DNA of 35,462 bases from CANRPC01 sp964456095 (GTDB lineage: Bacteria; Bacillota_I; Bacilli_A; RFN20; CAG-449), in NCBI GenBank assembly GCA_964456095.1, contig CAYVZF010000008.1, positions 1-35,462 of the forward strand, written 5' to 3'. Under the pieces are notes generated by a model that saw only the letters and a list, made by a program, of their open reading frames with translations, ran no database searches and was not told the DNA's origin. Numbering within the stretch: position 1 is the first letter of the stretch; each line of letters opens with the position of its first letter. The position numbers and the translations under genes were made by a program. This document shows, piece after piece, positions 7,475 to 16,551 of the stretch.

Positions 7475-7520
7475 TAAGAAAGCGTATTCCAAATTTAAAT
7501 TTTGGTGATTGGAGGTAATA

Positions 7521-8144
7521 ATGAAGAAAAAATTTATTAAATCTTTTTTCCTTTTAAGTGAACTATTAATGCTTGCTAGTTGTAGTTTCAAAGATGAAAA
7601 CGGTAATTTATTATCTATCGGTGGATTTACAATTCCAAGTGGGGAAGAAATTGCTGAAAAATTGATTCCTAATGGAATCGCTTTTGGTGTGCAATTAACT
7701 GCTTGTTTGATTATTGCACTAATTGTTATTGTTTTTGCATATAAACCTGTTGCTAAGTATATTAAAACACGACAAGATTATATTGAAAATAAAATGAAAA
7801 ATGCTAAAGATAATGAAAAGATTTCTGAAGCAAATCGTTTAATTAGTGAAAAGAATATTACTGATAGTAAAAAACAAGCATCTAAAATTATTGAAAATGC
7901 TAAGATTGCTGCGAATAAGGAAAAAGAAGAAATAATAAGTAAAATTGATGAAGAAATTGCCTCTAAAAAGATGCAAGCTGAAGAAGATATTCTTCGCGAA
8001 AGAAAAAATGCTGAAGAAGAAATTAAAGAGAATATTATTGATGTTGCTCTTGTTGCAACAAGTAAACTTTTAGAAAAAGAAGTTGATAATGTTGATAATA
8101 AGAAATTCTTAGATGATTTTATTTCATCTTTAGATAAGGAGTAA
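7521..8144 (+). CDS. atpF: ATP synthase Fo subunit b, predicted lipoprotein
   Basis: A 207-residue peripheral-stalk subunit: one membrane helix (about 51-75, FGVQLTACLIIALIVIVFAY), then a long charged coiled coil (about 85-175). Unusually the N-terminus is a second hydrophobic segment of lipoprotein-signal type, MKKKFIKSFFLLSELLMLAS followed by Cys21 (LASC lipobox), with a short polar stretch before the membrane helix. A lipoprotein b subunit is known from Mycoplasma pneumoniae, which supports the reading and a Mollicutes-related host. GGAGGT sits four bases before ATG 7521; an in-frame TTG at 7509 overlaps that site and is not the start. Confidence 0.93.
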   Translation: MKKKFIKSFFLLSELLMLASCSFKDENGNLLSIGGFTIPSGEEIAEKLIPNGIAFGVQLTACLIIALIVIVFAYKPVAKYIKTRQDYIENKMKNAKDNEKISEANRLISEKNITDSKKQASKIIENAKIAANKEKEEIISKIDEEIASKKMQAEEDILRERKNAEEEIKENIIDVALVATSKLLEKEVDNVDNKKFLDDFISSLDKE

Positions 8145-8147
8145 CAG

Positions 8148-8690
8148 ATGAAAGATTCTTTATATAATTATGCTGTTGCTTTATTCGATATTGCTGTTGA
8201 GGAAAATAATGTTGAAAAGTATTTAAATGATGCTAATGTTGTTTTAAAGGCAATAGAGGATAACAAAGAAATAATTCATATCTTATCTTCGTATTTTTTA
8301 CTCGATGAGAAAAAAAATTCAATCATTGATAATTCATTTTCTATGATTGAAAATAATAATTTGATAGTATTACTAAAAATTATTACAAAAAACCACATTA
8401 TTTCTTCTGTGTGTGGTTTATTAGAAAACTTTATTAGTTTATGTAATGAAAGTTTAAATGTTAAAAAAGGTGTTGTTTTTTCTACAAAACCTTTAACAGA
8501 AGAAGAAATCTTAACTATACAAAATGCTTTTAATGAGAAGTTAAGTATTAAAGTTAATTTATCAAATAGAATTGATACTTCCTTAATAGGAGGTATAAGA
8601 GTTATTATTGATGATCATATTTATGATAGTTCGTTGAAGAATAAAATAGAATCATTAAAGTCATCGTTAAAAAAGGAAGGAGTTAATTAA
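8148..8690 (+). CDS. atpH: ATP synthase F1 subunit delta (OSCP)
   Basis: A 180-residue protein of normal length with the six-helix N-terminal OSCP domain (YNYAVALFDIAVEENNVEKYL) and the family C-terminal motif LIGGIRVIIDDHIYDSSLKNKIESL. It links the top of the F1 alpha/beta hexamer to the b-subunit stalk. An AAGGAG lies in the end of atpF, and the start follows that stop by three bases, so translation is coupled. Confidence 0.93.
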   Translation: MKDSLYNYAVALFDIAVEENNVEKYLNDANVVLKAIEDNKEIIHILSSYFLLDEKKNSIIDNSFSMIENNNLIVLLKIITKNHIISSVCGLLENFISLCNESLNVKKGVVFSTKPLTEEEILTIQNAFNEKLSIKVNLSNRIDTSLIGGIRVIIDDHIYDSSLKNKIESLKSSLKKEGVN

Positions 8691-8692
8691 TT

Positions 8693-10195
8693 ATGAAAAC
8701 CACAGATATTAGTGCATTAATTAAACAACAAATTAAGAATTATTCACATAAAGTTGAATCTCATGATATTGGTATGGTAGTTACCGTTGGTGATGGTATT
8801 GCTATTGTTTCAGGTCTTGATGATGCGATGAATGGTGAATTACTTCTTTTTCCTAATGATGTATACGGAATGGTTATGAATTTGAATGAAGATTCTGTTG
8901 GTTCTGTTTTATTAGGAGATGATAACGATATTAAAGAAGGGGATATTGTTAAAAGAACTAAGACTGTTGTTGAAGTACCTGTTGGTGATGCTTTACTTGG
9001 TAGAGTTGTTAATGCTTTAGGTCAACCAATTGATGGTCTTGGTGAAATTAAAACTACAAAAATGCGTCCAATTGAACGTATTGCTCCTGGTGTTATGACT
9101 CGTAAGTCAGTTTCTGAACCTCTTGAAACTGGTATAAAAGCTATTGATGCGATGATTCCAATTGGAAGAGGACAACGTGAACTTATTATTGGTGATCGTC
9201 AAACTGGTAAAACCGCGATTGCTATTGATACAATTATTAATCAAAAAGGTAAGAATTGCTATTGTGTATATGTTGCAATTGGTCAAAAGAATTCATCAGT
9301 TGCATCAATCGTACAAAAATTAAAAGATAATAATGCAATGGATTATACAGTTGTAGTATCCGCAACTGCAAGTGAACTTGCACCTTTACAATATATTGCA
9401 CCATATTCTGGTGTTTCTATCGCGGAAGAATGGATGGAGCAAGGAAAAGATGTTTTGATTGTTTATGATGATCTTTCAAAACATGCAGTTGCATATCGTA
9501 CATTATCTTTATTATTAAAGCGTTCTCCTGGTAGAGAAGCATATCCTGGTGATGTCTTCTATTTACATTCTAGACTTCTTGAAAGAGCATGTCGCCTTTC
9601 TAATGAATATGGAGGAGGTTCAATTACTGCACTTCCTATTATTGAAACACAAGAAGGTGATATTTCAGCATATATTCCAACAAATGTTATTTCGATTACA
9701 GATGGTCAAATATTCTTAATGTCTGATTTATTTAATGCTGGTCAAAGACCCGCAATTGATAGCGGACTATCTGTTTCACGTGTTGGTAGTGCTGCGCAAT
9801 TCCCATGTATTAAAAAAGTATCAGGTTCATTAAAAATTGAACTTGCTAACTATAGAGAGCTTCAATCATTTTCACAATTTGGTAGTGACTTAGATGATAA
9901 TACTAAAAAAGTATTACGTCATGGTGAAGTATTGATGGAAGTTTTAAAGCAAGATCAATATTCTCCACTTGTTATGGAAAGACAAGTTATAGATATTTTT
10001 GCATCTCAACAAAGATATTTAGATGAACTTAATCGTAAAGATATTTTAAATTATTTAAATAAACAATGGGAATATATTAATAATACACATAGATATATTA
10101 TCGATGAATTAGTTGAAACAAAAGATTTATCTAATGAATTAAAAGAGAAATTAAAAGTTGCGTTAGATGAGTTTTCGACTATATCTAAGGAGTAG
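8693..10195 (+). CDS. atpA: ATP synthase F1 subunit alpha
   Basis: A 500-residue protein of standard length. It has the beta-barrel domain, the P-loop GDRQTGKTAIAID, the conserved RELIIGDRQTGKT and PGREAYPGDVFYLHSRLLERA stretches and the SVSRVGSAAQ arginine-finger region that completes the catalytic site on beta. It binds nucleotide non-catalytically. AAGGAAGGAG lies nine bases upstream of the ATG. The gene ends TAG, two bases before atpG. Confidence 0.98.
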   Translation: MKTTDISALIKQQIKNYSHKVESHDIGMVVTVGDGIAIVSGLDDAMNGELLLFPNDVYGMVMNLNEDSVGSVLLGDDNDIKEGDIVKRTKTVVEVPVGDALLGRVVNALGQPIDGLGEIKTTKMRPIERIAPGVMTRKSVSEPLETGIKAIDAMIPIGRGQRELIIGDRQTGKTAIAIDTIINQKGKNCYCVYVAIGQKNSSVASIVQKLKDNNAMDYTVVVSATASELAPLQYIAPYSGVSIAEEWMEQGKDVLIVYDDLSKHAVAYRTLSLLLKRSPGREAYPGDVFYLHSRLLERACRLSNEYGGGSITALPIIETQEGDISAYIPTNVISITDGQIFLMSDLFNAGQRPAIDSGLSVSRVGSAAQFPCIKKVSGSLKIELANYRELQSFSQFGSDLDDNTKKVLRHGEVLMEVLKQDQYSPLVMERQVIDIFASQQRYLDELNRKDILNYLNKQWEYINNTHRYIIDELVETKDLSNELKEKLKVALDEFSTISKE

Positions 10196-10197
10196 TT

Positions 10198-11049
10198 ATG
10201 TCTCAACTTCATCAAACAAAAAATAGAATTAAATCAGTAGATTCTACACGTAAAATTACTAAAGCAATGGAACTTGTTGCTAGTGTTAAATTACGTAAGT
10301 GGCAAAAAACGTATGATAATATTAATGACTACATAAATACATTAGATAAGATAATATCTAATTGCTTTGGAAGTGTTAATCAAAAGGATAATAATATACC
10401 AATTCCTTTAAGAGTATTTGAAGGTAAAAGCAAAAGGTTATTAATTGTTATTTCTTCTTCTTTAGGCTTATGTGGTGGATATAATTATAATGTTTTTAAA
10501 TATGTAGACTCTATTATTAAAAGTGAAGATAAATTAATTTTAGTTGGTAGTAAATCAGAAGTTAAATACGCAAATGGTGATAATGATGCCGATGTTAATA
10601 ATATAGATATTCTTGAAAGATTAGATTTTTCCAAAGTAAAAAAACTAGTTGGATTAATTGAAAAAGAATATGAAACTGGTGAATATAGTTCTGTTGAACT
10701 TGTTTATACAGAATATAAGAATTCATTAACATTTGTTCCAACTACACTTACTCTTTTTCCAATAAGCATTAAAGCTTTAGAAAAAGATGATTATGAACCG
10801 ATTTATGAACCAAATAAAAAAGAATTTATTTCTTTGATTTTACCAAAATATATAGAAACTATTATGTATAGTAAATTAGTTGAATCAATGATTTCAGAAC
10901 AAGCTTCAAGACGTAACGCAATGGATAATGCCACTGATAATGCTGATGAACTTGTTGCTAAATTAACGCTTCAATATAATAAAGCTCGTCAATCATCAAT
11001 TACTAATGAATTAATTGATGTCGTCGCGGGCGCTCGTTCTTTTAAATAA
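10198..11049 (+). CDS. atpG: ATP synthase F1 subunit gamma
   Basis: A 283-residue protein. The N-terminal coiled-coil helix begins KNRIKSVDSTRKITKAMELVASVKL, and the C-terminal helix has the conserved ASRRNAMDNATDNADELVAKLTLQYNKARQ and ends in ELIDVVAGA. It is the rotating central shaft inside the alpha/beta hexamer. The ribosome binding site AAGGAG is inside the last codons of atpA. The middle Rossmann-like domain is ordinary in length. Confidence 0.97.
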   Translation: MSQLHQTKNRIKSVDSTRKITKAMELVASVKLRKWQKTYDNINDYINTLDKIISNCFGSVNQKDNNIPIPLRVFEGKSKRLLIVISSSLGLCGGYNYNVFKYVDSIIKSEDKLILVGSKSEVKYANGDNDADVNNIDILERLDFSKVKKLVGLIEKEYETGEYSSVELVYTEYKNSLTFVPTTLTLFPISIKALEKDDYEPIYEPNKKEFISLILPKYIETIMYSKLVESMISEQASRRNAMDNATDNADELVAKLTLQYNKARQSSITNELIDVVAGARSFK

Positions 11050-11062
11050 AAGGAGGTATAAC

Positions 11063-12457
11063 ATGAAAAATGATTATGGTTATGTAGTTTCAGTCATTGG
11101 ACCTATTGTAGATGTACAATTTGAAAAAAATAGTCTTCCTTCATTATTAAGTGCCTTACATATTGAACTTGATAATGGGGAAAGATTAGTTTTAGAAGTT
11201 TTACAACATATCGGCGATGATGTTGTTCGTGCAGTTTCAATGGGTGCAACAGAGGGGCTTGTTCGTGGTATGAAAGTATTTAATACTAATTCACCAATTA
11301 CTGTTCCTGTCGGTAATGAAACTTTAGGAAGAATGTTTAATATTTTAGGAGAACCTATTGATGGTGGAGAAAGATTAATTGATTGTAAAAGACATCCTAT
11401 TCATAGAAAAGCTCCTTCATTTAAAGAACAATCAACATCATCTAAGATTTTAGAGACTGGTATTAAAGTTATTGATTTACTTTGTCCTTATGTAAAAGGA
11501 GGAAAAGTTGGTCTTTTTGGTGGTGCTGGTGTTGGTAAAACTGTTTTAATTCAAGAATTGATTAACAATATTGCTACCGAGCAAAAAGGTATATCTGTTT
11601 TTGCTGGTGTTGGCGAAAGATCTCGTGAAGGTAACGATTTATATTTTGAGATGAAACAATCAGGAGTTTTAAGTAAAACTGCACTTGTTTTTGGTCAAAT
11701 GAATGAACCACCAGGAGCTAGAATGCGTGCTCCTTTATCAGCTTTAACTATGGCTGAATATTTCCGTGATACAGAACATCAAGATGTATTGTTATTTATC
11801 GATAATATATTTAGATTTACACAAGCAGGTTCAGAAGTTTCTGCTTTGATGGGTAGAATTCCTTCTGCGGTTGGTTATCAACCTACACTTGCTACTGAAA
11901 TGGGTCAACTTCAAGAAAGAATTACTTCAACAAAAGATGGCTCAATTACTTCTATTCAAGCTATTTATGTTCCTGCAGATGATTTAACTGATCCTGCTCC
12001 TAGTACTACTTTCTCTCACTTGGATGCAAAAACAGTTCTTGATCGTGGTACTGCTGCACTTGGAATATATCCCGCTGTTGATCCTTTACAATCAACATCT
12101 AATGTTTTAGATCCTCATATAGTTGGTAAACGTCATTATGAAGTAGCAAGAAAAGTTCAACAAATATTACAAAGATATAAAGAATTACAAGATATTATTG
12201 CTATTTTAGGTATGGATGAATTATCACAAGAAGATAAGACATTAGTAAATAGAGCAAGAAGAATTAGAAATTTCTTATCACAACCTTTTAGAGTTGCAGA
12301 ACAATTTAATGGTATTCATGGTGTTTATGTTCCTATTGAAAAGACTATTGATTCTTTTGAAGCTATTTTAAGTGGTAAATATGATAATTTACCAGAAAGT
12401 GCATTTTTATATGTTGGTACTATTGAAGATGCAGTTAATAAAGCTAAGGAGTTATAA
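11063..12457 (+). CDS. atpD: ATP synthase F1 subunit beta
   Basis: A 464-residue catalytic subunit. Walker A is GGAGVGKTVL; other hallmarks are GERSREGNDLYFEM with the catalytic Glu, the Walker B strand VLLFIDNIFRFTQAGSEVSA, and GRIPSAVGYQPTLATEMG. ATG 11063 has AAGGAGG six bases upstream; an upstream in-frame ATG at 11015 lies inside atpG, lacks a ribosome binding site and would add unrelated residues. It makes or hydrolyses ATP at the alpha/beta interface. Confidence 0.98.
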   Translation: MKNDYGYVVSVIGPIVDVQFEKNSLPSLLSALHIELDNGERLVLEVLQHIGDDVVRAVSMGATEGLVRGMKVFNTNSPITVPVGNETLGRMFNILGEPIDGGERLIDCKRHPIHRKAPSFKEQSTSSKILETGIKVIDLLCPYVKGGKVGLFGGAGVGKTVLIQELINNIATEQKGISVFAGVGERSREGNDLYFEMKQSGVLSKTALVFGQMNEPPGARMRAPLSALTMAEYFRDTEHQDVLLFIDNIFRFTQAGSEVSALMGRIPSAVGYQPTLATEMGQLQERITSTKDGSITSIQAIYVPADDLTDPAPSTTFSHLDAKTVLDRGTAALGIYPAVDPLQSTSNVLDPHIVGKRHYEVARKVQQILQRYKELQDIIAILGMDELSQEDKTLVNRARRIRNFLSQPFRVAEQFNGIHGVYVPIEKTIDSFEAILSGKYDNLPESAFLYVGTIEDAVNKAKEL

Positions 12458-12460
12458 TAA

Positions 12461-12862
12461 ATGGCAAGGTTATTTCCATTTTATATAGTTACTCCTGATG
12501 GTAAATCTTTTACTGGTGAATGTGAATTGCTTTCATTAAAATCAGTAAATGGTATTATTGGTATTATGGCTCATCATGCACCACTTGAAGGAATACTTGA
12601 TATTGGTAAGGCTGTTGCGCATTATAAAAGTAACGAAGAAGTATTTGCTATAAATGGTGGAATACTTCATATTGATAATAATAAAGTAACTATACTTGCT
12701 GATTCTTTTGAAAAAAAAGAAGAAATAGATTTATCTAGAGCAGAGTCCGCGAAGTTAAGAGCGGAATCTAGACTTTCATCAAAAGGTGAGAATGTCGATG
12801 TTAAACGTGCAGAAATTGCACTAAAAAAAGCAATTAATAGAATTCAAATTGCTAGTAAATAA
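12461..12862 (+). CDS. atpC: ATP synthase F1 subunit epsilon
   Basis: A 133-residue protein with the N-terminal beta sandwich (PFYIVTPDGKSFTGECELLSLKSVNGIIGIMAHHAP) and the C-terminal two-helix domain (SRAESAKLRAESRLSS to the end), which in many bacteria restrains ATP hydrolysis. AAGGAG in the end of atpD serves as ribosome binding site. It is the last gene of the operon and is followed directly by a terminator. Confidence 0.95.
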   Translation: MARLFPFYIVTPDGKSFTGECELLSLKSVNGIIGIMAHHAPLEGILDIGKAVAHYKSNEEVFAINGGILHIDNNKVTILADSFEKKEEIDLSRAESAKLRAESRLSSKGENVDVKRAEIALKKAINRIQIASK

Positions 12863-12890
12863 AGTCGCTTAATTGTGACTTTTATTTTTT
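12861..12890 (+). terminator. Terminator of the ATP synthase operon
   Basis: The inverted repeat AAAGTCGC (12861-12868) and GTGACTTT (12875-12882), with one G-U pair and a six-base loop, is followed by a T-rich run. It begins within the atpC stop codon. Confidence 0.8.
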
Positions 12891-12904
12891 GTTAGAGTAT
12901 TTAT

Positions 12905-14263
12905 ATGTTTAAAAGTAATAAAGTTAATGTTGATTATAAATTATTAATAAAATTAACCATTCCTATTTTTTTAGAAATAATATTACAAATATTAATTGGT
13001 AATATTGATAAATTAATGGTTAATAATACGATATGCGCTAGTGCGATAAATGAAGCAAATACTGTTATTGATATGTTAACAGTATCTTTTTCTGTTTTAT
13101 CTTCAGCATCATTAATATTAATTAATCAATTTAAAGGTGCTAATAATAAAGATAATGAAAATAAGATATACTCAATTGCATTTTATTTTAATGTATTTTT
13201 ATCTTTTTTAATCGGATTAATACTATTTATATTTGCTAAAAATATATTGAACATAATGCATGTTGAAGAACAATATTTATATTATTCAACTTTATATTTA
13301 AGAATTAATGGTGGTTTTATTTTTTTACAAGCAATAATGTCTACACTTGCATGTTTTTTAAGAAGCAATGATTTTGTATTTAAATCTCTTTGTGTTTCAT
13401 TCGGATTTAATATCATTAATATTTCTTTAAATGCATTATTCTTATATGGTTTTAAAATCGGTAATCCTATTGTAGCGGTTGCTATACCTAGTGTGATTTC
13501 TAGAGTGATAGCCTGTTTTGTATTAATATTAATGTTTAATAAATACATTAAAGTAGATATTTCTTTTAAATCTTTGAAAAATTTTTCATTTTTATTTTTG
13601 AAAAAAATATTAAAAATTGGTCTTCCTTCTACTGGAGAATCATTATCGTATTCATTATCTCAAATAGTTATTTTATCTTTTATTAATATAATTGGTTTTG
13701 GTGCTCCAGAAGCAAAGGCATATACTCAAATAATGGTTTATGTTGCATATCTTTTTACAAGTGCTGTTTCTCAAGGTATGCAAATATTGTTAGGAAGGTA
13801 TTTAGGTGCAAAAAAGTATGAAGAAGCGAATAAACTTGTTTTAACATCTATTTTTACATCAATCATCGTTTCAACTATAGTTACTTCAATTATTTATATT
13901 TTTTCAAATCAAATATTTAATATATTAGTACCGAGTAATATTGATAATGAATCTAGACTAGAAATTATTAATTTATGTAAGTTAGTTATGTTTATTGAAA
14001 TATTTTTAGAAATTGGTAGATCTGTTAATATTTGTCTTGTTAGGGGACTTCAAACATGTGGAGATGCAATGTTTCCTACAATTCTTGCTATAATTTTTTG
14101 TTGGTTCATCGCGGTTTTAGGTGGTTATTATTTAGGTATTTATTTGGGTTATGGCTTAAAAGGTATTTGGATTGCTATGACAATAGATGAATTATTAAGA
14201 GCAATTATATTCTTAATTAGATGGTTTAATGGTAAATGGAAAAGAATTAATATTTCTGATTAG
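12905..14263 (+). CDS. MATE family transporter
   Basis: A 452-residue protein with about twelve membrane helices and the MATE pattern: LIKLTIPIFLEIILQILIGNIDKLMV at the N-terminus, SRVIACFVLILMFNKYI at the middle, and in the second lobe KILKIGLPSTGESLSYSLSQ and the QGMQILLGRYLGAKKYEEA loop. It belongs to a different branch from the MATE gene at 543-1880, so it is not a recent tandem copy. It starts 42 bases after atpC, just past the atp terminator, with no strong ribosome binding site. Substrate unknown. Confidence 0.9.
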   Translation: MFKSNKVNVDYKLLIKLTIPIFLEIILQILIGNIDKLMVNNTICASAINEANTVIDMLTVSFSVLSSASLILINQFKGANNKDNENKIYSIAFYFNVFLSFLIGLILFIFAKNILNIMHVEEQYLYYSTLYLRINGGFIFLQAIMSTLACFLRSNDFVFKSLCVSFGFNIINISLNALFLYGFKIGNPIVAVAIPSVISRVIACFVLILMFNKYIKVDISFKSLKNFSFLFLKKILKIGLPSTGESLSYSLSQIVILSFINIIGFGAPEAKAYTQIMVYVAYLFTSAVSQGMQILLGRYLGAKKYEEANKLVLTSIFTSIIVSTIVTSIIYIFSNQIFNILVPSNIDNESRLEIINLCKLVMFIEIFLEIGRSVNICLVRGLQTCGDAMFPTILAIIFCWFIAVLGGYYLGIYLGYGLKGIWIAMTIDELLRAIIFLIRWFNGKWKRINISD

Positions 14264-14319
14264 TTTTTATTAAAATAATTATTTTACTATAATTAGCTAT
14301 ATAATGAATCATTTTTATA

Positions 14320-14347
14320 TTGACATAATAAAATAAAATGTTAAAAT
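14320..14347 (+). promoter_or_regulatory. Promoter of the marR-ABC exporter operon
   Basis: TTGACA (14320-14325), a 16-base spacer and TAAAAT (14342-14347) form a strong vegetative promoter 34 bases before the marR start codon. Its -10 is overlapped by the palindromic operator described next. Confidence 0.75.
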
Positions 14348-14367
14348 AGTTAGGTACCGAACTATTT
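14344..14367 (+). promoter_or_regulatory. MarR operator palindrome
   Basis: A 24-base near-perfect palindrome: arms AAATAGTT (14344-14351) and AACTATTT (14360-14367) around the self-complementary core GGTACC (14353-14358); only one symmetric pair mismatches. It covers the -10 element and likely the transcription start, as expected for autorepression by the MarR protein encoded next. The TAGTTAGGTACC type of site fits MarR operators that sit before exporter genes in Firmicutes. Confidence 0.85.
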
Positions 14368-14380
14368 ATAGAGGTGTTTT

Positions 14381-14809
14381 ATGGATGATATAGGAAAGAA
14401 TATTATTAGTACTTCATTAAGTATAAGAAGGTTTATTGATTCAATCATAAATTCATATAATTTAAAGAGTTCTCAAGGTAGAATACTTAAATTTATTTCT
14501 GAAAATGAAGATGTGACTGCATGTAAACTTGAGGAGTATTTTAATTTACAAAAAGCAACTGTATCAGATCATTTAAATGCATTAGAAGAATTAGGATATA
14601 TTAAAAGAGCAGTGGATAACTTTGATGCTAGAAAAAAAATAATAATATTAACCGAAGAAGGAAATATTATTAATAAAAAAATAAATGAAAGTTTATTAAA
14701 GTATCAATTAGATTTTTCTTCTTTACTTAGTGAAGAAGAAAAAGTAATCGTTTCTAATGCTTTAGAAAAAATTAAAAAAAGTTTAAAGGAGGAGGATATT
14801 AATGTTTAG
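14381..14809 (+). CDS. MarR family transcriptional regulator
   Basis: A 142-residue protein with the MarR winged helix: TACKLEEYFNLQKATVSDHL (helix-turn-helix, about residues 45-65), the wing KRAVDNFDARKKIIILTEEG with the conserved Asp-x-Arg, and flanking dimerisation helices. It very probably represses its own operon through the palindrome over its promoter and is released by a ligand, likely something exported by the ABC proteins encoded next. GAGGTG lies five bases before the ATG. The end overlaps the first ABC gene by eight bases. Confidence 0.93.
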   Translation: MDDIGKNIISTSLSIRRFIDSIINSYNLKSSQGRILKFISENEDVTACKLEEYFNLQKATVSDHLNALEELGYIKRAVDNFDARKKIIILTEEGNIINKKINESLLKYQLDFSSLLSEEEKVIVSNALEKIKKSLKEEDINV

Positions 14810-16550
14810 AGTATTTAAATATGCAAAAGGATATTATTTGCAAACAATTTTATCACCAATTTGTATTACAATTGAATCTGCAGTAGAAGTATTAGTTCCG
14901 TATATTATGTCAATCATTATTAATGAAGGTGTTGGCGATGGAACTGGCACAAGCGGTGTTGCAGATATGGAATTAATTTGGAAGTGTGGACTTTTAATGA
15001 TATTAATGGCATTTGTTTCACTTACTTTCGGATTTTTATCTGGTGTTTTTGCTACTAAAGCTTCTGCAGGACTTGCTAAAAACTTAAGAAATGAACTTTA
15101 TGAAAAAATTCAAAGTTTTTCATTTTCAAATATCGATAGTTTTTCTACTTCATCTTTAGTTACTCGTATCACTACTGATGTAAATAGTGTACAAATGTCA
15201 TTTCAAATGTCTATTAGAATTCTATTTAGAGCGCCTATTTTATTCTTAACATCTATTGTTTTATCTTTTATTAATAACTGGGTTATTGCACTTGTATTTT
15301 GTGCATTATGTCCTATTTTATTAGCTGTTATTTTATTTATTATGTTTAAAGCGCATCCTTATTTTAAAATAATGTTTAAAAAATATGATAGATTAAATCT
15401 TGTTGTTCAAGAGAATATTAATGCGATTAGAACTGTAAAAGCTTTTACAACAGAAGATGAAGAAATATCTAAGTTTTTACAAGCAAGTTATGATGTTAAA
15501 GATTTTTCTATGAAAGCTGAAAAGATTACTATTTTTCAACAACCAATTTCACAATTTATTATGGGTATGTGTAGTGTAATTATAATTCTTCTTGGTGGAA
15601 ATATGATTGTTTCAAATACATTAGGTATGAAATATGGTGATATTACTATGTTTATCATGTATGGACAACAAATATTATCTTCACTAATTATGGTAAGTAT
15701 GATTTTAATGATGATTGTTATGTCAAAAGCTGCGATTGAAAGAATTTTTGAGGTTTTAGATACTAAGAGTGATATTGTTAATTGTGCTAATCCGATTTAT
15801 GAAATTAATTCAGGATCTATTGAATTTAAAAATGTTAATTTCTCATATTTGAATGATGAAAATAAGTTAGCTTTAAAAAATATTAATTTTAAAATTAATT
15901 CAGGAGAAACTGTTGGTATTTTTGGTGGTACTGGAAGTGGTAAATCTTCACTTATTTCTTTAATATCTAGATTATATGATACTACTACTGGAGAAGTACT
16001 TGTTGATAATCATAACGTTAAAGAGTATGATTTAGTCACTTTAAGAGATCAAGTTTCTGTTGTTTTACAAAAGAATGTTTTATTTTCTGGAACAATTCGT
16101 AGCAATTTATTATGGGGTGATGAAAATGCTTCAGAAGAAGATATAAAAGAAGTATTAGATTTATCATGTGCGAGTGAATTTGTTTATTCGTTAGATGATG
16201 GAATTGATTCTGTTGTAGAACAAGGTGGCGTTAATTTCTCTGGTGGACAAAAACAAAGATTATGTATTGCTCGTGCTTTATTAAAGAAGCCTAAGATATT
16301 AATCTTGGACGATTCAACATCCGCGGTTGATACAGCGACAGATGAAAAAATAAGAAATGCATTTAAAACATATATTCCTGAAACAACAAAAATTATTATT
16401 GCTCAAAGAATTAATTCAATTATGAATGCTGATAAAATAATTTTCTTACATGATGGAGAAATTGAAAGTATTGGTACTCATGAAGAATTATTAAAATCAA
16501 ATAAAATTTATAAAGAGATATCAGAGTCTCAATTGAAAGGAGTGAAGTAA
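14802..16550 (+). CDS. Heterodimeric ABC exporter, half with degenerate catalytic site
   Basis: A 582-residue half-transporter: six membrane helices (about 1-310), then a nucleotide-binding domain. Walker A GGTGSGKSS is at about 375-383; the signature is the canonical FSGGQ. Walker B reads ILILDDSTSAVD, so the catalytic Glu is replaced by Asp504, and the switch His is replaced by Gln535 (IIIAQRINS). These changes are typical of the non-catalytic half of heterodimeric exporters such as TM287/288. Its intact signature completes the working site on the partner encoded directly downstream. It probably exports drugs, lipids or peptides; substrate unknown. It overlaps marR and has GGAGGA upstream. 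Confidence 0.93.
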   Translation: MFRVFKYAKGYYLQTILSPICITIESAVEVLVPYIMSIIINEGVGDGTGTSGVADMELIWKCGLLMILMAFVSLTFGFLSGVFATKASAGLAKNLRNELYEKIQSFSFSNIDSFSTSSLVTRITTDVNSVQMSFQMSIRILFRAPILFLTSIVLSFINNWVIALVFCALCPILLAVILFIMFKAHPYFKIMFKKYDRLNLVVQENINAIRTVKAFTTEDEEISKFLQASYDVKDFSMKAEKITIFQQPISQFIMGMCSVIIILLGGNMIVSNTLGMKYGDITMFIMYGQQILSSLIMVSMILMMIVMSKAAIERIFEVLDTKSDIVNCANPIYEINSGSIEFKNVNFSYLNDENKLALKNINFKINSGETVGIFGGTGSGKSSLISLISRLYDTTTGEVLVDNHNVKEYDLVTLRDQVSVVLQKNVLFSGTIRSNLLWGDENASEEDIKEVLDLSCASEFVYSLDDGIDSVVEQGGVNFSGGQKQRLCIARALLKKPKILILDDSTSAVDTATDEKIRNAFKTYIPETTKIIIAQRINSIMNADKIIFLHDGEIESIGTHEELLKSNKIYKEISESQLKGVK

Positions 16551-16551
16551 T

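Noticed and set aside
13282..13548. Minus-strand open frame inside the second MATE gene, and similar frames opposite atpB, dnaE and polA
   Set aside because: These lie antisense to conserved proteins, lack ribosome binding sites and show no recognisable motif; they follow from AT-rich composition.
543..14263. The two MATE genes as a recent duplication
   Set aside because: Their sequences differ throughout, beyond shared family motifs, and they lie about 12 kb apart in different contexts.
14264..14319. Terminator after the second MATE gene
   Set aside because: Only a short AT palindrome (AAAATAATTATTTT) is present, without a stable stem or T run after it.
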